A DNA stretch of 64,000 nucleotides from Cladocopium goreaui (GCA_947184155.2 CAMXCT020000456.1:138501-202500), one strand, 5' to 3'. Numbered from the stretch's first letter, positions 48,001-56,724 are shown. Notes: generated by a model from the sequence alone, not told the origin. Numbers and translations are program-made.

Positions 48001-51000
48001 TGTTGAGCTCAGGGAGACACCACATTTGTTCAGGGAAGGTGCCATCAAGCTTGCAGATCTCCTCGGCTATATAGTCCGAGACATTGTCGTGGATGGTTTG
48101 GAGGGCTTGTATCTTTGACATTCTAACCAGAACATTTTTTGATACATTTGAGGCCGCAGAGCTTGAGCCACCATCTCTGCTGTTAGGCGCCTCCCCCAAA
48201 TCCTCCTCCACATCACTTTCCTCCTCCTTTTGATCATGAACTTCATCAGTTTCTGTTTGCCCCCCATCACCATCCTTTTCATCATCATGCCCTGGTCGCG
48301 GAGCATCATGAACCTCATGTTGTTCTTGAGGTGGATGTTGTTGTGATGGAGAAAGCGTTGTTTCCAAAGTCCATGAACCTTCAGAGGCAACTTCATTGTC
48401 AGGCGGCAGCGCAAACTCAAACACACTGCCAAACTTTGCAAGGATGCGCTTCTCCCCCTCAATGTGCAACATTGACATAGTGGCAATTGCTGGTGGCGGA
48501 GCTGTCTTTGATCGCAATCTTCGTGCTGGCACACCATCACAAAAAAGCGGTTGAGCTTGTCTTTCATCACGTTCAGGGAGATATGGCAAAACTTCTCCCC
48601 CGGGACCAGCATCGACAGCTGCATTCATGCCATCATCCGCAGGAATCACCACATCATCAGTGTAGAAGCACCTTTCCGTTGCAATTGCTTTGACATAGTA
48701 TGTTGTTGTGGTTATAGAAGATCCTTCAGCAGGGCCCCACACCACAACTTCTTCTCGGCAATCACGCCATTGTGCGTAGCGATCTTGCCAACTTTTCTTG
48801 AGGGCATAGGCTTTTGAGCCAAACCTCAAAAGTTTTCCAACTGGCCAGCCTGCTTGGTTGAGTTGATTGCGGAGACGTCTTTCTCCAACATGTCGCACCG
48901 CAAGAGGCCATCTGTCCAAAGGGCATGCTCCAGCAGAGATCAAAGTGCGGACACCTTTTTTGATCATCCCAACTTCATTTTCAGCTCTGCCGTTTGTTTT
49001 AAAAGCACTGCCAGGTGTCATAGTTTGAACTATTCCACGGTCAAGACACCATTGATGGACAGGTTTTGCCAAAAACTCACGTGCACGGTCACTGTGCATT
49101 CGGTACACAGGGCAACCCAAAGAGCGCAAACGAGCATAGATCTTGGCGATCGCCGGCAGCACGTTGTGCACATTTCGATCTGCAATGGGCTCTGCAAAAG
49201 TGAGGTTGCGCACAGTGACGTCCTTGGACTCATTGATGAGACGCATCCAAGTGTCGTGCATTCCATAGGCTGACTTCACCTCTTCATCCTCCACAAGGTC
49301 AGGAACCGATTCTTCTTGGAGAGGATCAGGTTCATCTTGTGCAACACCAGCAGGAAGACCTTGTTCATGTTGAGCTTCATAGCTCGCTTGTTGTTGATCT
49401 CGTTCAACATGTTGTTGAGGTGGTTGACCATCTCCAGGTTGTTGTTCTTGAGGATCACCAGAGAGCTCAGGGTCATCAAGGCCAGGCAAAGGGTGATCTT
49501 CCTCTTCATCTTGGTCAGGACGCAACAAGAGTGGTTTCCCCTTTTTGTTGACGGGGTATGTGTAAACTCCAACCAAGAAGTACTTGTTGTTGCCAGGAGT
49601 TTGGTCCTTGCCACCAGTCATCCGACCAGACATGTCCAAGCTCAAAGTGAAGCTTTCCGGATGACAAACTCGGCGATGTGCTCGACTGCGACCTTGAGAA
49701 CGTACACAGTGGCTGCAATCTCGACGGGCGGGCATGTGGTCCTGCATGTAGTGTTGCTTCCATTGTTGAAGGGCAACATTTCCAATTGCAGCGACACCAG
49801 CAGGTCGGACATCATCATCGGCGTAAACAACGCCAACAGGATCTTCAGGTCCTTCACGTGGAGGCGCTTCACGGCGAATCCATCTGCTGATTGCTTCAGC
49901 AACTGCAGCCTTCAAACCAGGTGCCCAAGCCGCCCAAGTTTTCGACATAGCACATCTTTCTTTCACGCTGAGTTCTGGTAGCGGAGCAACTTCAGGTTCA
50001 GCTCCACGACCTCGCACATCTTGTAGCTGCATCATCTCATTCATGTTGATCAAGGCCAAGGTGGTTGGCTTTCGTTTTGGGTGTCCAAAAGGCCCTTGAT
50101 CAAAGGAGATCAGCTTGGCGTTGTAGGCTTCTTGGAAGCTTTTCCATTCCTGAGTTCTCCACATTGAAAAGTACTGGTGCTCATCCACATCCTCCTTCTT
50201 GCGGTATTCCGCTGGGTCTTGAGGTTGTTCACAAAGAAATGCAGTTTGAGCTTGTTCTTTTGGACGCACTTCTTCGCAGAGGATGTACATCAGCATCAAA
50301 CGGAGCCACAGAATTGAGTCATTGGTGACCAATTCAGCTTGTTGTGGAGTCAATGATGGCAAACCGTATGGGTGATCTTCTGTTCGAAGAATTGGTGGAC
50401 CATCATCTTTTTGAAACCTGAGAGCACTTGTTGTTCTGCATGGAGGGCCTCCAAGTAGAGCTTTGACACGTTTGCTGGCGCACAAGGAAAGCAAAAACGC
50501 AAAGGTTGTTTCATCCAAAGCATTTGAAGGTGTTGAGGCTTCCAAGTCCACGCACAGCACCTCAGTGTGCTCATTTGACAAACGCCGCTCCCAGTAAGAA
50601 GCATCAGGTCCACTGTACATGTGGATGATCACATTCCTTGCCATCATGAGTCTTTTTCGCTTTCTGCGATTCCATGGAAGGTTCAAGCCGATGTTGGGGT
50701 CCGTGAGCACTGAGAGATCTGGAACCAGCTTCAACGCCAAATCTTCAGGCAAAGTCGGCATGACCTCCTTGAGCTTGACAAGCATCGCCATTTCAATGCT
50801 CATTTTGTCGCCAAGACCGGCAGCCCCTCTTGTCAAGATTGACTTCAAGGTCATCTTTTTCAGCTCTTGTTGAATTTGATGCTGTTCCAAAACCGTCAGC
50901 AGTTTCGCTCCAAATTCATGAGCAACGTAGGGACATCCATTGTGAAGTTCCACATCGATCTTTTCTCCAGCTTTTGTGTAGAGATGGCACATGTGGTCCT

Positions 51001-54000
51001 TCCACACCAACTTGTAGTTGAGCTCGTTCAAGCATCCCATTGGAACAATCCAAGAGGTATTTTCAGGCCGAAGGAGAGGATCTGAAAGCAAAACTTTGGT
51101 GCCAGGCTTCAAACGGAGGCTTTCTGTGACACCATCAGCCAACATCACCTGAGTTCTTGTGCCCGACTGCCATTCTTCTTCTGAAGCTGCAGGACGTAGG
51201 CCATGTGTTGCGCCAGAGTCCAACAACACCATTTGAGCATGAGACTCCAACTTTGACAGCCGCATCACCTTCAGGTTGGGCATACGCAAAGACTTCAGCA
51301 ACTGTGTGGCTTCTGCCAACAGTTCAGTGGTCGCAGGAGTGGCAGCTGGAGCTCCCCCCTTATCCACCTCCGAGGTTGCACTAGATGAAGTCCCAAGGGA
51401 GTTACTCTCAGCACCCAGTCCTGGACCATCAGCGCACGTACTAGAAGAGGTTTGATCAGTTGTTGAGCTTGCAACTCCACCATCATGACCTTTTCCAACT
51501 GAAGCTTGCTTGACAGCCGCTTTGTTGTTGGCTGCATTTTGATTTCCACCACCACGTCCTCCCCCCAAACCAGAGTCATTGAACGAAGGTTTGTAGTTGT
51601 TGCCATTGCCCTTGACTTTGCATTCAGTTTTTCTGTGATCTTTGCCGCCACAGATCCAGCATCGACTGTTCTTGTCCTCGATGCCCTCCCAAGAGTGAGA
51701 CCATTTGCAGCTTCGTCCGGCTTTGCATCCAGTGTCGCTCTTGAAGAACTTGCATGGTTGCTCCGACATAGGAGTTGAGTGTCCCTTGCCGGACTTGTTG
51801 CCATAGTTGCCAGGAGTGCCTGGTTTTTGAGGTGAGTTTGATGCTTCCGCATCCATTTGTTTGAGCCTCACCGGTGTGCTCGCACTTGTAGACGTCGTAG
51901 AAGAGGACTTCAGCAAGCTCAAAGTTTCTGCTTCAGCCAACAAACACTGACTGAAGCTCCAAATTGACTGCTCCGTAGGACGTTGATCCAGTGCAAGTTG
52001 TTGTCGGCTTGTGGAAAGCCTGAACGCTGCTTGGGAGTCTTCCTTGGCGATCTGGACAACCGCAGCTTCAAGTGCCTTGATCAACAGCACTCCATCAGGC
52101 AAACTTGCATCCACCTCCCTAGCCCTTGCAAAGTATCGCCGCCATGTTCTCAGAGACGAAGCCAATTCCTGCATCGTAGATGCCTTTTGCAGTGAGGTCA
52201 ATTGCCCCAAGAGGATTGCCTTTTCACCTGGTCCCCCTGGTTGATGCCGCACATAGAGGCGGAACAAAATTGCCGTACTGGTCAAATCTCGATCCACCAC
52301 CAACTCCTTCTGCTGCTCTTCGCTCACCGCCTTGAGCAACAAAGTGACGCCCCTCTGCTCCGTTCTGATGAAGCCGCTTGCCATCAGTTCATCAGGAAGA
52401 CGAGGACAAAGTTGAACTCGCTGAAGAGGAGATAGTCCCTTCCATTCCATGTAGAAGGCATACGCTTGGCGTACTGTTGCATCCCACCATCTTCCAGCGA
52501 CATGTGACAGGTCTTTCATGATTGGCCCACAAAGACAAAGCCAATCTCCAAACTCCAGAGGCGATGCACCATTCGGCAACACAGGTAGTTCAGCTTTTCC
52601 GCCGCCACCTCCTCCAGAAGCTTCCCAAGACGTTGGCATTGGTGCAACACCCATAGATCCATGCCCTTGAACTCCACCATGTTGAACTCCACCATGAGGA
52701 CCACCTTCATGAAGTAGATCTCGACGACCATGAAGCACTGCATCATCACCATGTAGAGCTCGACCAGGATGTAGTTCGCCATGCAAAGCCCGATCATGAG
52801 GAGGTAGATCACCATGCCAAGCCCGATCACGTAGAGGAAGTTCAGCATGCAAAGCCCGATCGCGTTGAGGAAGATCAGCATGCAATGCCCGATCACGTTG
52901 ATGTAGATCACCATGCAATTGCGGAGCCCGACCGAGTCCAGGTAGATCTCCAAACAGCTGCTGTGCCCGATCGTGAGCTGCTACTTCATCACGTCCACCA
53001 TGCCAAGCCCGATCTTGTTGAGATACATCACCACTTCCACCAGATAGGGCTCGATCACCACAAAGCGGACGATTGGCAGCTGCTGCATGTGACACATCAG
53101 GAACATGACATTCCATTTTTTCCGCAAAACTACCATTCCAGTATCCAGACTGTCGAATTGCATCAGGAACCGAAACACGATTCAAAGCAGTTTTGAGGGA
53201 CTGAACCTCCCTTTCCAGCCATGTCTGTTTTGCTTCGCTAGCTGTCATCACATCCCCAGTGTTTTGACCACTCTGAGGTTTCCATAACTTGTCACCATTT
53301 CTCACATGCGGTTTTGACTCACATGTATCATACAAATTGCTGACAAAACTGGTCCCCTCCACAAGCGGCTCACCTGCTGCAGTTGGAAACGGAGGGATTG
53401 GTGGCACCATCGGCTCATCCACTGGCGGTGGACCTTTTGGCACTCTGGTCCCATTTGGTGTGAACCGATTTGAATCTCCTTTTTCACAAGCCTCAGGACT
53501 AACTGCACGTTCACGTGTTCTATGCCTAGGAGTTCTACTTCCACCCCTACCATGACGCTCGGCATGAAAGGTTCCATTGCCACTTGAACCCTCTACTGAA
53601 GTTCCATTCACAGCAGACCATGGTGACGAAGCATCCCCAGAACCGGCTTTCACTTGCACATGCTGCAGTTGCCCTTTGAGACATTCCAACTCTTGCATGA
53701 GTTTAGAATTTTGACTTCTCAAAAACTCCACAAGCTCGCCTTCTAGGGCTCGCTGTAAGCCATCACTGCTTTCGTCCATACCACTACTTCCAGCAGATTT
53801 GACTTGGCCTTGTGACAACACAGGATCATCACACCCCTGCATCCGTCCTTCAGTCCTCAGGGCATTCTGCTTCTCATTCACTGTGGGGCCAGCTGCATCC
53901 GGCACTTCATTCGCCGAAAAGCCACCTCGCCCTTTCCCAGTTGGCAGTGCACTTGCATCAGACTGATCCCTTTTTTCAGAAACCGCTACACCTTGAGGTC

Positions 54001-54268
54001 CCATTCCACCATCCAACACTGGTAAGCTCCTAGGCCTTGAGGCCTCCAGCAAACATTCAGCTTGAACTTTTTCGGAATGAAATGGGTTAACCACCTCCAT
54101 GTTTCTATCCCCAACAGGCATTGATTGGGACCTTCCAGCTTCCATGGCTAAAATGCCCAGTAGTAGCTCGTTGGGCTCATAACCCTTGAGAACGTCGCGC
54201 CTGTTTTCCAACCAAAAATGCCTGCGGTAATACAGGTGAACATCTGTGCTATGATTTGTGCGTGTCAT
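45020..54268 (-). CDS. Gag-pol polyprotein of copia-type element
   Basis: Numbering is from the first in-frame ATG at 54268, inside the 5' LTR (3,082 residues). Gag part: coiled coil near 175-210, a His/Arg-rich repeat near 430-540, a capsid-like helical region about 590-800, a CCCH finger (839-858, C-x8-C-x5-C-x3-H) and a CCHC knuckle (870-883). Protease: DSGAT at 1017. A methyltransferase-like domain follows (about 1210-1405) with MYSGPD at 1217, GGPPC at 1273-1277 and a CEQP motif. Integrase: H1506, H1511, C1518, C1521, then D1545, D1727 and E1763; the last two are spaced D-x35-E. An acidic Gln-rich linker of over 100 residues separates D1545 from D1727. Reverse transcriptase: D2240 and YVDD 2347-2350. 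RNase H: D2532, E2572, D2608, D2663. C-terminus: membrane helix about 2743-2766, then 13 GPVQA-like repeats (2818-3003). No frameshift or stop is present. Confidence 0.96.
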   Translation of the reverse strand: MTRTNHSTDVHLYYRRHFWLENRRDVLKGYEPNELLLGILAMEAGRSQSMPVGDRNMEVVNPFHSEKVQAECLLEASRPRSLPVLDGGMGPQGVAVSEKRDQSDASALPTGKGRGGFSANEVPDAAGPTVNEKQNALRTEGRMQGCDDPVLSQGQVKSAGSSGMDESSDGLQRALEGELVEFLRSQNSKLMQELECLKGQLQHVQVKAGSGDASSPWSAVNGTSVEGSSGNGTFHAERHGRGGSRTPRHRTRERAVSPEACEKGDSNRFTPNGTRVPKGPPPVDEPMVPPIPPFPTAAGEPLVEGTSFVSNLYDTCESKPHVRNGDKLWKPQSGQNTGDVMTASEAKQTWLEREVQSLKTALNRVSVPDAIRQSGYWNGSFAEKMECHVPDVSHAAAANRPLCGDRALSGGSGDVSQQDRAWHGGRDEVAAHDRAQQLFGDLPGLGRAPQLHGDLHQRDRALHADLPQRDRALHAELPLRDRAWHGDLPPHDRALHGELHPGRALHGDDAVLHGRRDLLHEGGPHGGVQHGGVQGHGSMGVAPMPTSWEASGGGGGGKAELPVLPNGASPLEFGDWLCLCGPIMKDLSHVAGRWWDATVRQAYAFYMEWKGLSPLQRVQLCPRLPDELMASGFIRTEQRGVTLLLKAVSEEQQKELVVDRDLTSTAILFRLYVRHQPGGPGEKAILLGQLTSLQKASTMQELASSLRTWRRYFARAREVDASLPDGVLLIKALEAAVVQIAKEDSQAAFRLSTSRQQLALDQRPTEQSIWSFSQCLLAEAETLSLLKSSSTTSTSASTPVRLKQMDAEASNSPQKPGTPGNYGNKSGKGHSTPMSEQPCKFFKSDTGCKAGRSCKWSHSWEGIEDKNSRCWICGGKDHRKTECKVKGNGNNYKPSFNDSGLGGGRGGGNQNAANNKAAVKQASVGKGHDGGVASSTTDQTSSSTCADGPGLGAESNSLGTSSSATSEVDKGGAPAATPATTELLAEATQLLKSLRMPNLKVMRLSKLESHAQMVLLDSGATHGLRPAASEEEWQSGTRTQVMLADGVTESLRLKPGTKVLLSDPLLRPENTSWIVPMGCLNELNYKLVWKDHMCHLYTKAGEKIDVELHNGCPYVAHEFGAKLLTVLEQHQIQQELKKMTLKSILTRGAAGLGDKMSIEMAMLVKLKEVMPTLPEDLALKLVPDLSVLTDPNIGLNLPWNRRKRKRLMMARNVIIHMYSGPDASYWERRLSNEHTEVLCVDLEASTPSNALDETTFAFLLSLCASKRVKALLGGPPCRTTSALRFQKDDGPPILRTEDHPYGLPSLTPQQAELVTNDSILWLRLMLMYILCEEVRPKEQAQTAFLCEQPQDPAEYRKKEDVDEHQYFSMWRTQEWKSFQEAYNAKLISFDQGPFGHPKRKPTTLALINMNEMMQLQDVRGRGAEPEVAPLPELSVKERCAMSKTWAAWAPGLKAAVAEAISRWIRREAPPREGPEDPVGVVYADDDVRPAGVAAIGNVALQQWKQHYMQDHMPARRDCSHCVRSQGRSRAHRRVCHPESFTLSLDMSGRMTGGKDQTPGNNKYFLVGVYTYPVNKKGKPLLLRPDQDEEEDHPLPGLDDPELSGDPQEQQPGDGQPPQQHVERDQQQASYEAQHEQGLPAGVAQDEPDPLQEESVPDLVEDEEVKSAYGMHDTWMRLINESKDVTVRNLTFAEPIADRNVHNVLPAIAKIYARLRSLGCPVYRMHSDRAREFLAKPVHQWCLDRGIVQTMTPGSAFKTNGRAENEVGMIKKGVRTLISAGACPLDRWPLAVRHVGERRLRNQLNQAGWPVGKLLRFGSKAYALKKSWQDRYAQWRDCREEVVVWGPAEGSSITTTTYYVKAIATERCFYTDDVVIPADDGMNAAVDAGPGGEVLPYLPERDERQAQPLFCDGVPARRLRSKTAPPPAIATMSMLHIEGEKRILAKFGSVFEFALPPDNEVASEGSWTLETTLSPSQQHPPQEQHEVHDAPRPGHDDEKDGDGGQTETDEVHDQKEEESDVEEDLGEAPNSRDGGSSSAASNVSKNVLVRMSKIQALQTIHDNVSDYIAEEICKLDGTFPEQMWCLPELNKALVKKVEVEEQIQLLADEDRAEEQQQLTHEFLVTKKVSNKEVRENLADWTESIKAEYEQLVVNKKAVKPMTRTELQKMAEVQNKTLEILPAKMVHTRKAGSGAYRSRAVVCGNYQTPNDDNTYAGGADATQIRTMLRISAQYKWKAASTDIRTAFLNAPRRDSRLIAMEVPHVYKMLGLAGPDEVWLIMLAMYGLQASPRDWCLHRDAVLPTLKWTRQGSNGLLTGSFEKTKDENVWRLEELDESGYIHWNGLMSVYVDDILVTGEEFAVHGALQALSGVWTTSSVEWAGVDKPLKYCGFEISEDAKGDGFHVNQHMYEQEMLQRWNVDEGAEYPHYKVAEDQEVEESPDPNDVRTAQAMAGSLLWLSSRTRPDLAHGVATMSRLMTKAPVKAIQIGTTLMKYVKGNPGVGLRYTTHVPDDWGAHGQLKVKRSDLLLEIFCDIAYSAGSGHRSVQGIVVCLGGQPICWQTSQQPFVTHSTAEAELVSYCEGLIAGKAAEALVMELTGVTAVMKVIYGDNIAAIGLANGTTSSSWRTRHLRIRASLLKQALDETNAAGGQWKLIHVRGLDLVADGFTKPLFGAAFQRFVENLGMNAPFLRPEDPEIRAAQVRSHGSRERVHAGAASAMSFLVGQTLLSEAEALEIKGEQDEADPLWIAAVVLMILGAIYAGKLAVQAGQCCMRRLQVWSSSPSMPSGEMQVSSTSSATKDDGERRSKLRWRTSSSSSFGPVQAPSAGSSSSGPVQASSAGSSSYGPVQASVTMSLRSVGPVQALGVSGPEQASSSTTSVPITAERAGPEQAHFSGSGGGPVQALRSSNAAAGASLGSAGLVQALRTTNAAAGSSSSGAGPEQALRAGAGPVQAVVAAAAGSGPVQAPSSSGADLVNDAAVPGPGQASSSSGADHFADASGLEQALAAVALISQSAAAGDGIEHVLMQRADEVSEALRVGAESKMTLHNPWNLFQHQNRGKGWSPAKMASMYKTWRASSKDKMP
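45262..45820 (-). repeat. Coding minisatellite for GPVQA repeats
   Basis: Thirteen copies of a near-palindromic 15-bp core (ggcctgcacagggcc and variants) are separated by Ser/Ala/Gly-rich spacers of unequal length. The core encodes G-P/L-V/E/G-Q-A in the polyprotein frame. Confidence 0.9.
52660..52990 (-). repeat. Coding repeat for His/Arg/Asp-rich Gag segment
   Basis: Imperfect units of about 33 bp (for example catgcaaagcccgatc) encode RDRALH-[AG]-[DE]-LP-type repeats, about seven copies, followed by a His/Gly-rich stretch. Confidence 0.85.
54170..54184 (-). other. Primer-binding site matching initiator tRNA-Met anticodon arm
   Basis: The coding strand directly after the 5' LTR reads GGTTATGAGCCCAAC. 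Its first 12 bases are the exact complement of GGGCTCATAACC, the anticodon arm sequence of many eukaryotic initiator tRNA-Met genes. Drosophila copia is known to use a 5' half of this tRNA, cut in the anticodon arm, as primer. The site here fits that mode and not the more usual tRNA 3'-end mode (TGGTATCAGAGC). Confidence 0.75.
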
Positions 54269-54290
54269 CCTTCGCACCTGACATGACAGA
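54185..54290 (-). repeat. 5' LTR, 106 bp
   Basis: Identical to 44798-44903. The gag-pol frame is already open across it and its first ATG lies at 54268. Confidence 0.97.
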
Positions 54291-54295
54291 ACGGT
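54291..54295. other. Target-site duplication, right copy (ACGGT)
   Basis: Matches 44793-44797; 5 bp is the usual length for copia integrases. Confidence 0.93.
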
Positions 54296-56645
54296 AATAC
54301 AGTAAATTTCACTTGTCTACAATCTCATGGTGCTTCTCAGCGAATTTGCAACACCATTTGGTGAACAATGGCTTCAACGGATCCTTTTGACCTTAAATAC
54401 CTTATTCACCGGAATTTGGGTCCTGAGCAAAATTGAGGAGGTGCGCGGTCACCTAGCCAGGAGGGGCCACCACTAAAAACCATCGAGTTGCTTCTTGTGA
54501 TTGATAGCTCTGTTGCCGAGCAGTTCTGGCACCTCCTGAACAGTATAGTCGGTTTGACCTGACTCATAGAATTCAACTTGCCCGTTCAACATAGATTTCA
54601 AAGGCTTCGCTCTCCAAGATCAGTTGTGCTTCGAACCTGTTCGAAAGAGTAAGCTACCAGAATCATGAAGACCCAGATCGTATGGAAAATACCTGGCTCA
54701 AGAGTCTAATGTCACAGGGCAAGGTTGTGTTGATGTGCATCAAAGGCAAGCTGTCGCAGCACCCACAAAGGGCCTGGGTGACAACAAGCTCAGCTTCTCC
54801 TGTCAGCACATGTCATCACAAACTGACCAACCCAAATTCACAGCTGAACTGAAAAGTGCAACAAAATAATGCAAAAAAATCACTTGAGTACACTGCCTCT
54901 GAAATGCCAGAGAAGTTTTTGCCGAGGGCCAGCGTAAAGAACTCGGCAAAAGACTCTGCATCCCATAGAATACAGAGATGGCACTGAGAGCGTGATTCTC
55001 CACTAGTTTAATTGTAAAATACATTTTCCACAAACGCACAAAATGTCAAAAATGTCTGAAGATCCCGACCATTGGAGTCTTCCCAACTCCTTTCGCTGCG
55101 CTACTCACGGCATCGTCTCCAAAAGTCCGAACCACTTCTTGAAAGGAGACCTGGCCACAAGAAGAAAATGATCCAGCTACTCACGGCTCTCTCTCTCTTT
55201 CTTCTGGAAAAGTTAACAGAGCTTCACTTTTTCCCTTAGCTGAATTGGAAATGATTCCTTCTGTGAAGCCTTCTGCGGAGCTTCCGCAAATCACACCCTC
55301 GCTTTCGCGACGCAGGTAGCTTCTGCGATACTTCTGCAGATTTCACCCTTGCTTGTGCGGCCTTCCACAGATAATGCCCAAGAAAAGACTTTGGCAAGCT
55401 ACCATCAAAAAACACGACAGAGATACGGACTTTTACTCTCTTGCAACTGATTTAGATGTTCATCTCTTCAAAGTGTCTGGCGCTTTCCGTTTACAGTACC
55501 TCTATATACAGATGCACCATAGAGGTGTCTATATATATATAAACACATTAATGTACGTATATATATATAACTATATAGAGAGAGAGAAAGTACCATCTCT
55601 TGGATAGGGTTTGTTTGGACAAGTTTTGACGAACAAATTGCAGGTTGTGGCCACCATTTCTCTCTGTGTCAGTTTGTTTCGCTGCAGGTCTTGCAGGTAT
55701 TGAAGAGGCAAACGCTGCTGTCTGACATGCATTCTGGAACCTGCATTCACTGCATTCTCACCCTGGGTCATTGTACCCATCCAGGCCAATACATCACCCT
55801 GTAAGTTGTGTAGTGAAAATCGCTGCTGTCAGCTGATTACAAGATGACTTTCAAGGAATATATGTTTCCCACTACACATATATATAATATACAGTAAATA
55901 GCATCGAATCGTCTTCTTTAGTCAAACAAGTGCCGTGCAACCTTGCACACAAAACTTTAAGCTGTGTCTCATTTCACATGCATGCAATCATCCCGTTAAA
56001 ATATGGGGCGCAACATGATGAAAGCGTAGGTTGAAAGCTTGCGCACAGGTTCCGACACTTTTCATGCCTTTCCGGGAAGATTCTGAGTTTGCTCGCGTTG
56101 TCGTGAGGGCAGAGGCTGGATTGAGAATCAAAAGCGAAAACAAGTAGACGACACTACAGGACCCGCTACCTTGAATTTGAACTTGTTGGTTCGAATGGAA
56201 TATGTAAGGACTATAGCTTTTGTGGCCTTTGACAAAACAACTGGAACCAAAATACCAGACCAAAAGTGCTTGCTAGAAATTGAACGGACTGAACCTATTT
56301 GCCAATACAAACTGCGTTGCAATAATCTCAACGCGATTCGCTTCGCAAACTGCAACATCTTGTGGGTGACAGATCACAAAGTATATAAGTCGTGGAAGAA
56401 AATGAAGGTGCCTACAAAGATCCTACAAAACCTTACACCTTGGATGTGAAAGAAACATTCAGCACTACAACATACTCTTGCAGTCTTGTTTCAATGCAAA
56501 CCTGGACTTTTGGGCAGCCTGCTATTTCTGACGTGGCAAACAAGAGCAGTGTCATGCATTTCAGAATTTTCAGACCTTGTAAATGAATGTAAATGACCAA
56601 AAATATCCAAAAATGCTAGTCCCCGACTAGTCCCCCACGTTTCAT
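54296..56645. other. Right flank of the retrotransposon, nothing firm
   Basis: No joined exons. TA-rich tracts at 55531-55576 and 55876-55893. A plus-strand frame at 56197-56449 (containing KTTGTKIPDQKCLLEIERTE) is open but AT-rich and without splice support. Confidence 0.3.
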
Positions 56646-56649
56646 CAAC

Positions 56650-56724
56650 ACGTTTGCCGCGGCCAACACAAGCGAGTGTCACCGCTGTGGGTGTCTTGCG
56701 CTTTGAGTGCGTGTTGTGCACCAC
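56650..56724 (-). CDS. Candidate exon, product unknown
   Basis: A TTTGAG|G acceptor opens a phase-0 frame VVHNTHSKRKTPTAVTLACV and then GRGKRVDE; possible GT donors lie near 56657. The frame is also open upstream (FCVPWLPSVKPGRPFE), so the acceptor may instead be internal coding sequence. No family is recognised. Confidence 0.4.

Larger units (their letters stand above)
44798..54290 (-). mobile_element. Complete Ty1/copia-type LTR retrotransposon
   Basis: The element is 9,493 bp, transcribed on the minus strand. In order it has a 106-bp 5' LTR (54185-54290), a primer-binding site touching the LTR, one long gag-pol frame with protease, integrase, reverse transcriptase, RNase H order (the copia order, integrase before reverse transcriptase), a polypurine tract touching the 3' LTR (44798-44903), and a 5-bp target duplication. 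The LTRs are identical over all 106 bp and the frame is uninterrupted, both signs of a recent insertion that may still be competent. The LTR ends are TCT...AAG on the coding strand rather than TG...CA. Confidence 0.97.

Noticed and set aside
45043..53555. Dozens of open frames on the plus strand and in other minus frames inside the element
   Set aside because: They overlap the intact gag-pol frame and are shadows of its codon composition.
54165..54186. tRNA-Met gene fragment
   Set aside because: Only the anticodon arm matches and it lies exactly at the LTR edge, so it is read as a primer-binding site.
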